Assembly: GCA_016719605.1 (NCBI GenBank)
Contig: JADJYW010000003.1
Span: 496,001-560,000, forward strand
Length of the DNA stretch: 64,000 bases
Source: Lewinellaceae bacterium
GTDB taxonomy: Bacteria; Bacteroidota; Bacteroidia; Chitinophagales; Saprospiraceae
Direction of reading: 5' to 3'
Positions within the stretch are counted from its first letter, which is position 1, and each line of letters begins with the position of its first letter. The notes beneath the pieces were generated by a model. The model had not been told where the DNA came from and ran no database searches. It saw only the letters and a list, made by a program, of their open reading frames with translations. This document shows, piece by piece, positions 48,950 through 58,234 of the stretch. The translations under genes were made by a program, and so were the position numbers.

Positions 48950-51900
48950 ATGGGCTATCTTTTTGAACTCCGCAAACACGGCGTTCCCGAACGTTTCCTG
49001 CGTTTGCTAAAACTTCGAGACCTCGGCGCCTGGGGCTTGATCCTTGCGCTATGTCCCCTCGCCCTCCAAGCCCAACTACCCCACTCCAACCTCCGCACGC
49101 GCACCCTCGACGCCTGGCTACCCGTGCAAGTTCTGGATTCGCTCACCATCGCCGCCCCCCTGCTGTCCGTGACCGATTCAGCCTCCGGCCAAATCCTCGA
49201 CACCGAAATTTTTTCGTTAAAAAACAACCGCCTGCACACCGACACCGCCCGGCTGCGCCAAACAAATCCCGCCGCCGGACGGATCATCGTCACCTGGCGC
49301 GTGCTGCCCGCCGACCTCGCCACACCACTCCGGCGACTCGATACCACCGCCATCCGACAGGCCATGACCGACAACGCCATCGAGTTCGACTACACGCCCT
49401 ACTCCCCGCAAACCAAACCTTGGGAAACCTCCGGACTGGCCTCCACCGGCGCCTACACCCGCGGCCTGAGTTTCGGTAACAACCAAAACCTCGCCTTCAA
49501 CTCCAACCTCAACCTGCAACTCAACGGTCGCCTCGGCAATGACCTCGAACTCACCGCCGCCCTGTCCGACAACACCGTACCCCTGCAACCCGACGGCACC
49601 ACCCGACAATTGCAGGAATTCGACCGCATTTTCATCCAACTCAAACGCAAAAACGCCGGCCTCATCGCCGGCGATTTCGACCTCGCCAAACCAAACGGCT
49701 ATTTCTCCAACTACTTCAAACGCGTGCAAGGCGCCATGATCAGTGCCGAATTCGGCAACTCAAAACGCAAAACCCAAAACTCAAAACTGCGTGCCGCCGC
49801 CTCCATTTCCCGGGGCAAATTCAACCGCCAGATCATCGCCGGGCAAGAGGGCAACCAAGGCCCATACCGCCTGCAAGGCGCCGAAGGCGAACGGTTTATC
49901 ATCGTGCTGGCCGGCACCGAAAAGGTGTTTCTCGACGGTATGCTCCTGCGCCGCGGCCTCGACGACGACTATGTCATGGACTACAACCTCGGCGAACTGG
50001 CGTTCACCCCCAAGCGGCTGATTTCCAAAGACAGCCGCATCATCGTCGAGTTTGAGTACGCCGTGCAGGCTTTCCTGCGCTCCACCGTAGCCGCCGAAAT
50101 AGACCACCAGCGCGAAAAATCCCGGTTTTACCTGCACGCCTACTCGGAACAAGACAGCCGCAATGCCGGCGGCGCGCAAGACCTCACTCCAGCCCGGCGC
50201 GAACGCCTTGCCGAGGTGGGCGACGACCTGCGCAGCGCCTTTGCTTCCGGCATTGACACCCTCGCCGCCGATGCCGTGCTCGATCCCGGCCGCGTGCTGT
50301 ACCAGGCCGTGGATACCCTCGCCTGCGGTGTGCCGGTGTCCGTGCTCCTGTATTCCACCGACCTCGAAAACGCCCGTTTTGCCGCGCGTTTTACCGAAGT
50401 GCCGCAGGGTCAGGGCAACTATGTGCAGGTACAATCGGGCGCCAACGGACGCGTGTTCCGCTGGGTAGCGCCCGACCCGGCCACCTGCCAACCCACGGGG
50501 AATTTTGAGCCGGTCGTGCGACTCATTGCGCCGGAAAGCCGCCAATTATTTGCCGCAGGCACGGAATGGAACCCTTCGAAAAACAGCACCATGCGCGCCG
50601 AACTCGCCCTGAGCAACCGCGACCTCAACCGCTACTCGCCCCTCGGAAACGCCGACAACGCAGGCCTCAGCGGTTTTTTTAGCCTGCGGCAAAACCTGCT
50701 CCCGGCATCCGCTGCGGCCAAAGGCTGGGAGGTGCAGGCCAACGCCACCTACGAGTACGCCGGCAAACAATTTGCCCCGCTCAACCCGTACCGCCCCGCC
50801 GAGTTTGTGCGCGACTGGAACATCGGCACTACCGACAGTGCGACCACCGAACACTGGGCACGCGGCGGACTGACGGCCCAACGCAAAGACTGGGGCAATG
50901 CCCGCTACGAATTTGGCGCCTTTGTACGCGAAGGCCGATACGACGGCGCCCGGCATTTCATGCAAATGCGGCTCCAGCGCAACGGATTCGACGTTTTGGC
51001 GGAAGCCAATCTCCTGAATACCGACGGCCCGGCGGAGAACACGCGCTTCTCGCGACCAAAATTTGATGTGGGCAAAACATTTTTCCTGCCAGACAAAAAA
51101 CCGCTGTTCAAAATCGGCGTGTACGGCGAACGCGAACGAAACGAGCGTCGCTCCGAAAACACCGACACGCTCAATAAAGCCAGTTTTTGGTACGATCTCG
51201 GCAAAATTTACTGGCAAACCGCAGACGAAAAACGCATCTGGAAATGGGGCGCCGGCTGGATGCACCGCAACGATTTTGTGCCTGCCGGAGCGGAATTTTC
51301 ACAAAATACCGCCGTGGACGAACTGAATGCAACCGGTACCTGGGCCGCCCCGCCGACCGGGAAAAATGCACAATCCCTCGCCTGGAATGTCTCCTGGCGC
51401 CGGCTCCGCGTGCTGGATTCCGAACGGACAACCCTCGCCCCGCAGGAAACCTATCTGGGGCGCGTGGACTACTCCATTTCCGCCTGGAAAAACACGCTGG
51501 CCTTTACCACGGGATACGAGATCAGTTCGGGCCAAACGCCGCGCATCGAATACAATTACCTACGCGTAAATCCCGGCGAGGGACAGTACACCTGGATTGA
51601 CCGCAACCGGGACAGCACCCTGACGGTGGATGAAATGGAAATAGCCGTGTTTCAGGATCAGGCCAACTATGTGCGCGTGGCCGTGACTACGCCCGACTAT
51701 GTGCGCACCAACAACACGGGACTGAACCAGAGCCTGCGCCTCGACCCGCGGGTGCTGTGGGTGCAGTCGAAAAAACGCTGGCAGCAGACGCTGTCCCGGT
51801 TTTCTACCCAGAGCAACCTGCAAATCAACCGACGGGTGCTGGCTACCGCCCGCGACGAACCGGCCTGGAATCCCTTCGATCTGGCGGTGGCCGACACGGC

Positions 51901-52582
51901 CCTGGTGGCGGTGTCCGCCGTGACCCGCCACGTCCTGTACGTCAACCGCGCCAACCCGGCCTGGGATGCTTCGCTGGCCTGGGCCGACAACCGCAACCGC
52001 TCGGCGCTGACGACCGGCGCCGAGAGTCGGCGTCTGGCCGACTGGACGGTGCACGGGCGCGTCAATTTTAGCCAAACCTGGAGCGCGGAACTGGACTTCG
52101 TTCGCGGTCTGCGCGAAAACGACAGCGAGCAGTTTGACGCCCGCAACTACGCCATCCGGTACTGGAAATCTGTACCAAAACTGACCTGGCTGCCCACCCG
52201 TGCATTCCGCCTCGTGGCCGCCTACACCTGGCAGGACGGGCGCAATACCCTGCCCTCTGCCGAAACGGCCCGGCAAAACGACTGGAGCGCCGAACTGACC
52301 TGGAACCCGCCGGGCAAACCCAACAGCAGCGGTTTCCGGGCAGGCACCTCTCTGCGCGCACGGGCCAACTATGTGAACGTGAACTACTCCGGCGCCCCCA
52401 ACTCCGCCGTGGCCTACGCGATGCTCGACGGCTTACAAAACGGCAAAAACTTCCTCTGGAGCCTGAATCTCGACCGCCAACTGTCGCGCTCGGTGCAGCT
52501 GAGCCTGAACTACGAAGGCCGAAAAACCGGCGAAAACCGGACGGTGCATGTGGGGCGGGCGCAGGTGCGGGCAGTTTTTTGA
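48950..52582 (+). CDS. Large outer-membrane beta-barrel protein
   Basis: 1210 residues, intact. The secretion signal LGAWGLILALCPLALQAQ lies at residues 26-42, so the start may be the TTG at 49004 rather than ATG 48950. From about residue 160 the sequence alternates like a large barrel (LAFNSNLNLQLNGRLGNDLELTAALSD, GLIAGDFDLAKPNGYFSNYFKRVQG, SVQLSLNYEGRKTGENRTVHVGRAQVRAVF) and ends with a terminal phenylalanine. The N-terminal features recall part of the gliding/T9SS protein SprA, which is twice as long, so I do not give that name. Presumably exported and inserted by Bam; role unknown. Confidence 0.8.
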   Translation: MGYLFELRKHGVPERFLRLLKLRDLGAWGLILALCPLALQAQLPHSNLRTRTLDAWLPVQVLDSLTIAAPLLSVTDSASGQILDTEIFSLKNNRLHTDTARLRQTNPAAGRIIVTWRVLPADLATPLRRLDTTAIRQAMTDNAIEFDYTPYSPQTKPWETSGLASTGAYTRGLSFGNNQNLAFNSNLNLQLNGRLGNDLELTAALSDNTVPLQPDGTTRQLQEFDRIFIQLKRKNAGLIAGDFDLAKPNGYFSNYFKRVQGAMISAEFGNSKRKTQNSKLRAAASISRGKFNRQIIAGQEGNQGPYRLQGAEGERFIIVLAGTEKVFLDGMLLRRGLDDDYVMDYNLGELAFTPKRLISKDSRIIVEFEYAVQAFLRSTVAAEIDHQREKSRFYLHAYSEQDSRNAGGAQDLTPARRERLAEVGDDLRSAFASGIDTLAADAVLDPGRVLYQAVDTLACGVPVSVLLYSTDLENARFAARFTEVPQGQGNYVQVQSGANGRVFRWVAPDPATCQPTGNFEPVVRLIAPESRQLFAAGTEWNPSKNSTMRAELALSNRDLNRYSPLGNADNAGLSGFFSLRQNLLPASAAAKGWEVQANATYEYAGKQFAPLNPYRPAEFVRDWNIGTTDSATTEHWARGGLTAQRKDWGNARYEFGAFVREGRYDGARHFMQMRLQRNGFDVLAEANLLNTDGPAENTRFSRPKFDVGKTFFLPDKKPLFKIGVYGERERNERRSENTDTLNKASFWYDLGKIYWQTADEKRIWKWGAGWMHRNDFVPAGAEFSQNTAVDELNATGTWAAPPTGKNAQSLAWNVSWRRLRVLDSERTTLAPQETYLGRVDYSISAWKNTLAFTTGYEISSGQTPRIEYNYLRVNPGEGQYTWIDRNRDSTLTVDEMEIAVFQDQANYVRVAVTTPDYVRTNNTGLNQSLRLDPRVLWVQSKKRWQQTLSRFSTQSNLQINRRVLATARDEPAWNPFDLAVADTALVAVSAVTRHVLYVNRANPAWDASLAWADNRNRSALTTGAESRRLADWTVHGRVNFSQTWSAELDFVRGLRENDSEQFDARNYAIRYWKSVPKLTWLPTRAFRLVAAYTWQDGRNTLPSAETARQNDWSAELTWNPPGKPNSSGFRAGTSLRARANYVNVNYSGAPNSAVAYAMLDGLQNGKNFLWSLNLDRQLSRSVQLSLNYEGRKTGENRTVHVGRAQVRAVF

Positions 52583-52651
52583 GCAGGCGATTTGTGCCGG
52601 ACAAACTACCTTCGCCGGCGATCATATTTTAACCGCTATTCCCCCACAGAC

Positions 52652-53401
52652 ATGGACAAGCAGTACGAAAAACAGTATCACGAACTTGAAAAGGTGCATT
52701 GGTGGTTCGTTTCGCGCCGCCGCAAGGTGCTGAGTTTGCTGAAGGCAACCCCGGACAAAACATATCTGGACATCGGCTGCTCCTCCGGCTACCTGCTTCA
52801 GGAACTGATTGAAAAAGGCGCCGACCCGGCCAACGTGTACGGGGTAGACATCAGCCCGGAAGGTATTCAGGAATGCCTGAACAAGGGCCTGAAAAACACT
52901 TTTGTGATGGACGCCACGCACATTGACTTGCGCCAAAACCATTTCGATTACATCATTGCTTCCGATTGCCTGGAACACATCGAGGAGGATCGCACCGCGC
53001 TGCAAAACTGGTACAGCCTGCTCAAACCCGGTGGCGCTATCATCGTTTTTGTCCCCGCGTTCCTGTTTTTGTGGAGCCCGCACGATGTCGTAAACCACCA
53101 CTTCCGGCGCTACACCAATGCCGAATTGCGTGAAAAACTTCGGGCGGCCGGCTTCGACGTTCAGCGCACCGGCTACTGGAATTTTGTTCTGTTTTTTCCC
53201 ATCGCGCTCTTTCGATTCCTGCGCAATGGTTTGCGCAAATTGGGCTTTGGCGAAAAAGAAGCCACCGCCGACCTCAAACCAACGCCCGCCCCGGTGAATG
53301 GCCTGCTCAAAACCCTGCTCGGCATCGAAAACGGCTTGATGGAAGTGGTGCGGTTCCCGTTCGGGGTCAGCACGTTCTGCATAGCGCGGAAACAGGTGTA
53401 A
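52652..53401 (+). CDS. Class I SAM-dependent methyltransferase
   Basis: 249 residues from ATG 52652 (MDKQYEKQYHELEKVHWWFVSRR). The Rossmann SAM-binding motif I is TYLDIGCSSGYLLQEL, motif II around VYGVDISPEGIQ, and FDYIIASDCLEHIEED is the post-II region. HWWF near the N-terminus is frequent in lipid- or glycan-linked methyltransferases. A hydrophobic stretch at VLFFPIALFRFLRNGL suggests membrane contact. It lies between the barrel protein and the SpoIIM-like gene; substrate unknown. Confidence 0.87.
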   Translation: MDKQYEKQYHELEKVHWWFVSRRRKVLSLLKATPDKTYLDIGCSSGYLLQELIEKGADPANVYGVDISPEGIQECLNKGLKNTFVMDATHIDLRQNHFDYIIASDCLEHIEEDRTALQNWYSLLKPGGAIIVFVPAFLFLWSPHDVVNHHFRRYTNAELREKLRAAGFDVQRTGYWNFVLFFPIALFRFLRNGLRKLGFGEKEATADLKPTPAPVNGLLKTLLGIENGLMEVVRFPFGVSTFCIARKQV

Positions 53402-53435
53402 GTGCGTTTTCGACAACCAGCCAAACGCCCGGCCC

Positions 53436-55292
53436 ATGCGCGAAACAAAATTTATCGAACAAAATCAGGAGAAATGGGCGGACTTCGAGGAGATGCTCCG
53501 CCAAAACCACCGCGACCCGGAACGGCTCAACGATCTGTTCGTACAAATCACGGACGACCTTTCCTACGCCCGCACCTACTACCCCAACCGCTCGGTGCGT
53601 ATGTACCTGAACGGCCTGGCACAGCGCATTTTTCACAATGTATACCGCGGCAAACGCTTTCCGGCCAAACGGTTTCGCCTGTTCTGGACGGACGAACTGC
53701 CGCACCAGATGTGGGACGCCCGACGGGCACTGTGGCTCTCGTTCGGCATTTTCGCGCTGGCCTGCGGCATCGGCGTGGTATCGAGCATCATCAACCCGGA
53801 TTTCGCCCGCGTCATCCTCGGCGATAGTTATGTGGACATGACCCTGCGCAATATCGAAGGCGGCGACCCCATGGCGGTGTACAAGGACAGTCCGCCGCTC
53901 GGCATGTCCATCGGCATCGCAGCCAACAACCTGTTCGTGGCACTGCGCACCGCCATTTTCGGTGTACTGGCCTCCATCGGCACCGTATTCATGCTGCTGT
54001 ACAACGGCATCATGCTGGGCGCTTTTCAATTCTTTTTTATTCAAAAAGGTCTGTTTTGGGAGTCTTTTCTCACCATTTGGATACACGGCACCCTGGAAAT
54101 CAGCGCGATCATCATCGCCGGGGCGGCGGGCCTGGTTGCCGGTTCGGGGTTGTTGTTTCCGGGGACGTATACGCGGCGGCAGGCCTTCCAGTTGACCATG
54201 CGGCGGGGTCTGAAAATTTTTATCGGGCTGATCCCGATGTTCGTGCTGGCCGCCTTTTTCGAGGGTTTTCTGACACGCTACACGGAGACTCCGGCGCCGG
54301 TACGCTTTTTTTTCATCCTGAGTTCGCTGGTGTTTGTGCTGTGGTACTTCGTGTGGCTGCCCTGGCACAAGTCGCGCACGGGTTTTCACACGGCGGCACA
54401 AGGCCATGAACTCCCGCCTACCCGCACCGAAGCGGTTTCGTTCACGGCGATCAAAGGCTCCGGTGAAATTTTTGCCGATGCATTCGCCCTGCTGCTGCGC
54501 TACCCGCAGGCCGGCTGGGGAAGCATTGCCGCGGCTTCGGTGCTGTTTGTGGGCACCGCAGTTGTATCCGGCCTGTTGGGCCAACCCGTCCAGTTTGTTT
54601 TCCCCGATTATCCGAGCGGAGCACTGAGCGGCTGGTGGGATGCCATTGGCCGCCGCCGGGCACCGGCTATGTTCTGGGGGCAGGCTGTTTTGCTCTGGGG
54701 GCTGTTTTGGGCGGCCATCTTTGTTGTGCGGCGCGAAATGCCGGAAGCATACCGCGAACAATGGGGCGGCCATTTTTCCGCTGCATCGTTCCTGACAAGT
54801 GCCGCACTCACCCTCCTGGCCGTACTGGGACTGGAAGCGCTGGATGCCGGGCTGCTGCTTTGGTTGCTGGGTATTGGCGTACTCCCGTTCCTGGGTCTCT
54901 GGATGGCGATTTCTTTTTTTGAAAACAGCAGCTGGCGGGCGCTGCCGCGTATGCTCGGGCTGATGCGCCTGGGGTCGGGACTGATGCTCGGTTTCCTGAT
55001 CATCAACTTCGCCTTGCTGCTGTTTCTGTTCCTCGACTCCAGCGTGTGGCAAATGGTGTTGCAGTTTTTCAGTTGGATGGTGCCGCCGGAAGAGTCGGCC
55101 ATGGCGACTTTTACAATCTACTCTACGGCGCTGACGGCCAGTTTTGTGGCGCATTTGACCTGGTTTTTGCTGGTACTGGCCGGTGCATTGCAGTATTTTT
55201 CGTACCGGGAAATAACCGACGCCGTACACCTGCGCGAAGGCATCGGCCAAGTGGGCGCCGCCCGCCAAATCCGAGGACTGGCGCGCGAGTGA
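53436..55292 (+). CDS. Membrane protein with SpoIIM (DUF95) domain
   Basis: 618 residues. The N-terminal soluble part (MRETKFIEQNQEKWADFEEML, YPNRSVRMYLNGLAQRIFHNVY) and first membrane half (NLFVALRTAIFGVLASIGTVFML, YNGIMLGAFQFFF, WIHGTLEISAIIIAGAAGLVAGSGLLFPG) match the SpoIIM family. The second half adds at least six more membrane segments, ending in EITDAVHLREGIGQVGAARQIRG. In Bacteroidota this gene usually heads a cluster with DUF4129, DUF4350, MoxR and DUF58 genes. Here only DUF4129 follows directly, then a TonB remnant. Intact. Confidence 0.87.
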   Translation: MRETKFIEQNQEKWADFEEMLRQNHRDPERLNDLFVQITDDLSYARTYYPNRSVRMYLNGLAQRIFHNVYRGKRFPAKRFRLFWTDELPHQMWDARRALWLSFGIFALACGIGVVSSIINPDFARVILGDSYVDMTLRNIEGGDPMAVYKDSPPLGMSIGIAANNLFVALRTAIFGVLASIGTVFMLLYNGIMLGAFQFFFIQKGLFWESFLTIWIHGTLEISAIIIAGAAGLVAGSGLLFPGTYTRRQAFQLTMRRGLKIFIGLIPMFVLAAFFEGFLTRYTETPAPVRFFFILSSLVFVLWYFVWLPWHKSRTGFHTAAQGHELPPTRTEAVSFTAIKGSGEIFADAFALLLRYPQAGWGSIAAASVLFVGTAVVSGLLGQPVQFVFPDYPSGALSGWWDAIGRRRAPAMFWGQAVLLWGLFWAAIFVVRREMPEAYREQWGGHFSAASFLTSAALTLLAVLGLEALDAGLLLWLLGIGVLPFLGLWMAISFFENSSWRALPRMLGLMRLGSGLMLGFLIINFALLLFLFLDSSVWQMVLQFFSWMVPPEESAMATFTIYSTALTASFVAHLTWFLLVLAGALQYFSYREITDAVHLREGIGQVGAARQIRGLARE

Positions 55293-55442
55293 AGTTCAAA
55301 GGGGTAGCGGCGGGTTTTAACCCGTCGAATAACCCGCCGAATACTGCCGCGCAAGCTAAATATGAAAACCAACCGGTTGGTACAGGTTAAAAGCCGCACA
55401 CAGCGAAAATACAAAATACACGCATCGCTCACCACTAAAAAA

Positions 55443-56106
55443 ATGCGCCTTACCTTACTTTTTTGTTTTTGGATGCTGTGCGCTGCAGGCGCGCGCGGAC
55501 AAGGTGCTGAAACACCCGCAGCGCAGCGTCCGATACCGGAACAACAGTGGAAAAAAGCGACGGCAGACCTGGACTACAGCAAAGACTTGCCGGAGCAGAA
55601 AAAACCGAAAAAAAAACAGACCCCGCCGACGGATGTCCCCAATCCACTGCGGAATTTCAACGCTGCGTTGTGGGGCAATGTCGTGCAGATTTTGGCTATT
55701 CTGCTGGCCGTCCTGGCTATAGGCTACGGCATTTACCGCATGCTGCAGGAACCGCGCAACCGCCGCATCGCCCGCGACGGCGCCGAGATCACGGAGGAAA
55801 ACCTCGAAGCCTACCTGCACGAGACCGACCTCGACCGGTTCCTGCGCGAGGCACTGGCACGAGGCGACTATCCGCAAGCCGTGCGGGTGTATTTTGCAGG
55901 TCATCAAACACCTGACGGAGTCGGGCGCCATCCTGTGGTCTAAGGAAAAAACCAACCGCGACTACCTGCGCGAGATGCGGGCACATCCGCAGTTTTCGGC
56001 GTTTCAGCGCGCCACGGGCACCTTCGAGCGGGTGTGGTACGGCAATGCGCCTTTGGACGCGGCAGGATTTGAGCGGGTTGAGCCGGAGTTTAAGGCACTG
56101 CTTTGA
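55443..56106 (+). CDS. DUF4129-domain membrane protein, one frameshift
   Basis: ATG 55443 opens a signal peptide (MRLTLLFCFWMLCAAGARGQ), then a proline-rich stretch and one membrane segment (VVQILAILLAVLAIGYGIYRML). The DUF4129 domain begins with LDRFLREALARGDYPQAVRVYF and continues, one frame away, with QVIKHLTESGAILWSKEKTNRDYL, RATGTFERVWYGN and FERVEPEFKALL to the stop at 56106. The shift is near 55895. With one base restored the length is about 220 residues. It belongs with the SpoIIM-like gene upstream. Confidence 0.8.
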
Positions 56107-56126
56107 ATCGCTAAATGCCCAGAGGT

Positions 56127-56203
56127 GATTTTCACCGCAGAGGCGCAGAGGAGATTTTCACCGCAGAGGCGCGGAGGGATTTTCACCGCGGAGGCCCAGA
56201 GGA
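56127..56203. repeat. Three tandem copies of a GATTTTCACCGCAGAGGCG unit
   Basis: The unit GATTTTCACCGCAGAGGCG followed by CAGAGG is repeated three times with small differences, 20 bp after the DUF4129 stop. The CCGCAGAG core matches the hairpin at 12923-12974. Confidence 0.75.
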
Positions 56204-56965
56204 GATCCGAAGGCAAAACGCCGTTTGTACCCGATCCGGGCATTGACTAAAACATACGCGGACACCGCCTGCGCGTTGGCATCCTCGGCGTAAAACCGGC
56301 CGGTGTAGCGGGTTTGTATTTGGGTAAAAAAACCAACCGACGGGGCGTACCGCGCCTCTATCATGCCCCACTGCTGCGGCAGCCCCGGCAGGTATTTACC
56401 GGAAAAATCGGCGGTTGGGGTTTCGTATTTTTCATAACGAAAATCGGCGCAGGTGTAGGTCAGGGCAATGTCGAGGCCGGGCAGGCGCGGGGTCGCTCGT
56501 CAGGCTGATGACCCCGCCCGAGGCATTGCCGTACAGCCCGCCCGAGGCGCCGCGCAGCACCTCGATTCGGCCAATCACGGCCATGTCGAGGTTGTCTATC
56601 TGAGCCTGCCCGTCGGGCGCCGATTCCGGGATACCGTCGAGCAAAATTTTCACGCCCCGGATGCCGAAAGCGGCCCGGGCGCCGAAACCGCGCACTGCGA
56701 TGCGGAGGTCCTGGGAAAAATTGGCGTCGTTAAGTACGAACACACCCGGCACGGCGCCGAGACTTTCCTGCAACGTCAGTTGGGGCTGTGCCCTGCGGAT
56801 GTGGTCGCCTTCCAGCACCGTGACGGCTAAGGGCGTGCGGTTTGCCGGCACCGGCAGCCGGGTGGCCGTCACGGTCACCGGAAGCAGGGTGTCCGTGCGG
56901 GTAGAATCCGACTGGGCGGGAAGGAGGGCGGGAAGGAAAAGCAAGGCGAGCAGCGGATGTTTCAT
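56158..56965 (-). pseudogene. TonB-dependent receptor remnant with large internal deletion
   Basis: From ATG 56965: a signal peptide (HPLLALLFLPALLPAQ), TonB box region (DTLLPVTVTATRLPVPANRTP) and plug domain (LQESLGAVPGVFVLND, RIAVRGFGARAAFGIRGVKILLDG, VIGRIEVLRGASGGLYGNASGGVISL). At about 56500 it jumps, with a frame change, to the last barrel strands (LTYTCADFRYEKYETPTADFSG, MIEARYAPSVGFFTQIQTRYTGRFY, AYVLVNARIGYKRRF). About 400-500 barrel residues are missing. The 3' end then runs into the tandem repeat before a stop at 56158. It cannot form a working receptor. Confidence 0.78.
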
Positions 56966-57036
56966 GCCGGCAAGGTACGGCGGCAGCCAAAACCCGACCG
57001 CCTGAACCAACCGGGCATCCACGCGTTTAGGAAACC

Positions 57037-58161
57037 ATGTCTGAAACACAGCAATCCTATTCCTACACCACTTACGGGGCGCGCGTGAGCGCCGAATCTG
57101 TGTCTGTCCTGCTCGAACACGCGCTCGACAGCATGGCGCAAACCCACGAGCGGCCCACGCCGATTTGTATTTGGGGCCTGCACGGTATCGGAAAAACCGA
57201 ATTGGTGCGCGACTTGGCGCAGGCGCGCGGTTGTGCATTCGCCTACATTGCGCCAGCGCAATTTGAGGAAATGGGCGACCTGCTCGGCATGCCGAAAATC
57301 AGTGCCGATGCGGCCCGGGGCGAGGTGACCCGATTTGTGGCGCCCGAATGGGTGCCGCGCGCACCAGGCCCCGGCATTCTGCTGCTCGACGACGTGAACC
57401 GCGCCGACGACCGCATCCTGCGCGGCATCATGCAATTGTTTCAAAACTACGAACTGGTTTCGTGGGCGCTGCCCGCCCAATGGCTCATTGTGTGCACGGC
57501 CAACCCGGACGGCGGCGACTACTCGGTAACCACGCTCGACGAGGCCATGCTGACCCGGATGCTGCACGTCACCATGGAATTTGATGCGCAGGCCTGGGCG
57601 CGATGGGCCGAGCGCAACGACGTGGATACCCGTGGCATCAATTTCGTGCTGGCTTACCCAGAACTTGTGAACGGCCGCCGCACCACACCGCGCTCCCTCG
57701 TGCAGTTTTTCAACAGCCTGCGCACGCTCGACGACTTGCGCGCCAGCCTCGGTCTCGTGCGTCTGCTCGGCGATGCCGCTTTGGACAGCGAGACTACACA
57801 GGCGTTTTTGGCCTTTGTACACCTCAATCTTGACCGCCTGCCCACCCCCGAGGATATCCTGCTCGCCGAGGATTTCGAAGCTGTGGCGCACCGCCTCGAC
57901 CGGCTGGTACACGAGGGCGGAACCCGGCGCCTCGACATCCTTTCCGTGGTCGTCACGCGCCTGAACAACCACCTCCTGGCCCGCCCCGCCGAACTGACCG
58001 ATGCCGAACTCGCCAACCTGCAACGCTTTTTGTTGCTCGATCTGCTGCCCAACGATCTGCGCCTCGCCATGGCCCAGGAACTCACGCGTTCCAAACGGCC
58101 GGGGCTGATGCGGCTGTACGCGGTGCCGGAAGTAGGTCGGTTGTTGCTGCAAAAAATGTGA
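57037..58161 (+). CDS. MoxR-type AAA+ ATPase
   Basis: 374 residues. Walker A lies in IWGLHGIGKTELVRDLA, Walker B in GILLLDDVNRADDRI, sensor 1 in WLIVCTANPDGGD, followed by LDEAMLTRMLHVTMEF. This is the MoxR-class layout; such ATPases usually act as chaperones with a VWA-domain partner. No VWA gene follows here: the next gene is a histidine kinase. It is divergent from the TonB remnant with 71 bp between start codons. Intact. Confidence 0.85.
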   Translation: MSETQQSYSYTTYGARVSAESVSVLLEHALDSMAQTHERPTPICIWGLHGIGKTELVRDLAQARGCAFAYIAPAQFEEMGDLLGMPKISADAARGEVTRFVAPEWVPRAPGPGILLLDDVNRADDRILRGIMQLFQNYELVSWALPAQWLIVCTANPDGGDYSVTTLDEAMLTRMLHVTMEFDAQAWARWAERNDVDTRGINFVLAYPELVNGRRTTPRSLVQFFNSLRTLDDLRASLGLVRLLGDAALDSETTQAFLAFVHLNLDRLPTPEDILLAEDFEAVAHRLDRLVHEGGTRRLDILSVVVTRLNNHLLARPAELTDAELANLQRFLLLDLLPNDLRLAMAQELTRSKRPGLMRLYAVPEVGRLLLQKM

Positions 58162-58200
58162 GCACAGGTATCGGAATTGGCGTTTTTACCCTTTTTTACA

Positions 58201-58230
58201 TTTGGCCACCCCCTGCCCGCCCTACTTTTG
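58201..58230 (+). promoter_or_regulatory. Promoter for the hybrid histidine kinase
   Basis: TTTG (58201-58204), 18 nt, TACTTTTG (58223-58230), close to the TTTG-N19-TAnnTTTG consensus. The -7 box ends 4 bp before the ATG, so the mRNA would be leaderless or nearly so. Confidence 0.5.
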
Positions 58231-58234
58231 CTGC

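Noticed and set aside
48694..48966. A 90-codon frame upstream of the large barrel protein
   Set aside because: It ends in proline/arginine-rich GC sequence between the arms of an inverted repeat and lacks a plausible start region.
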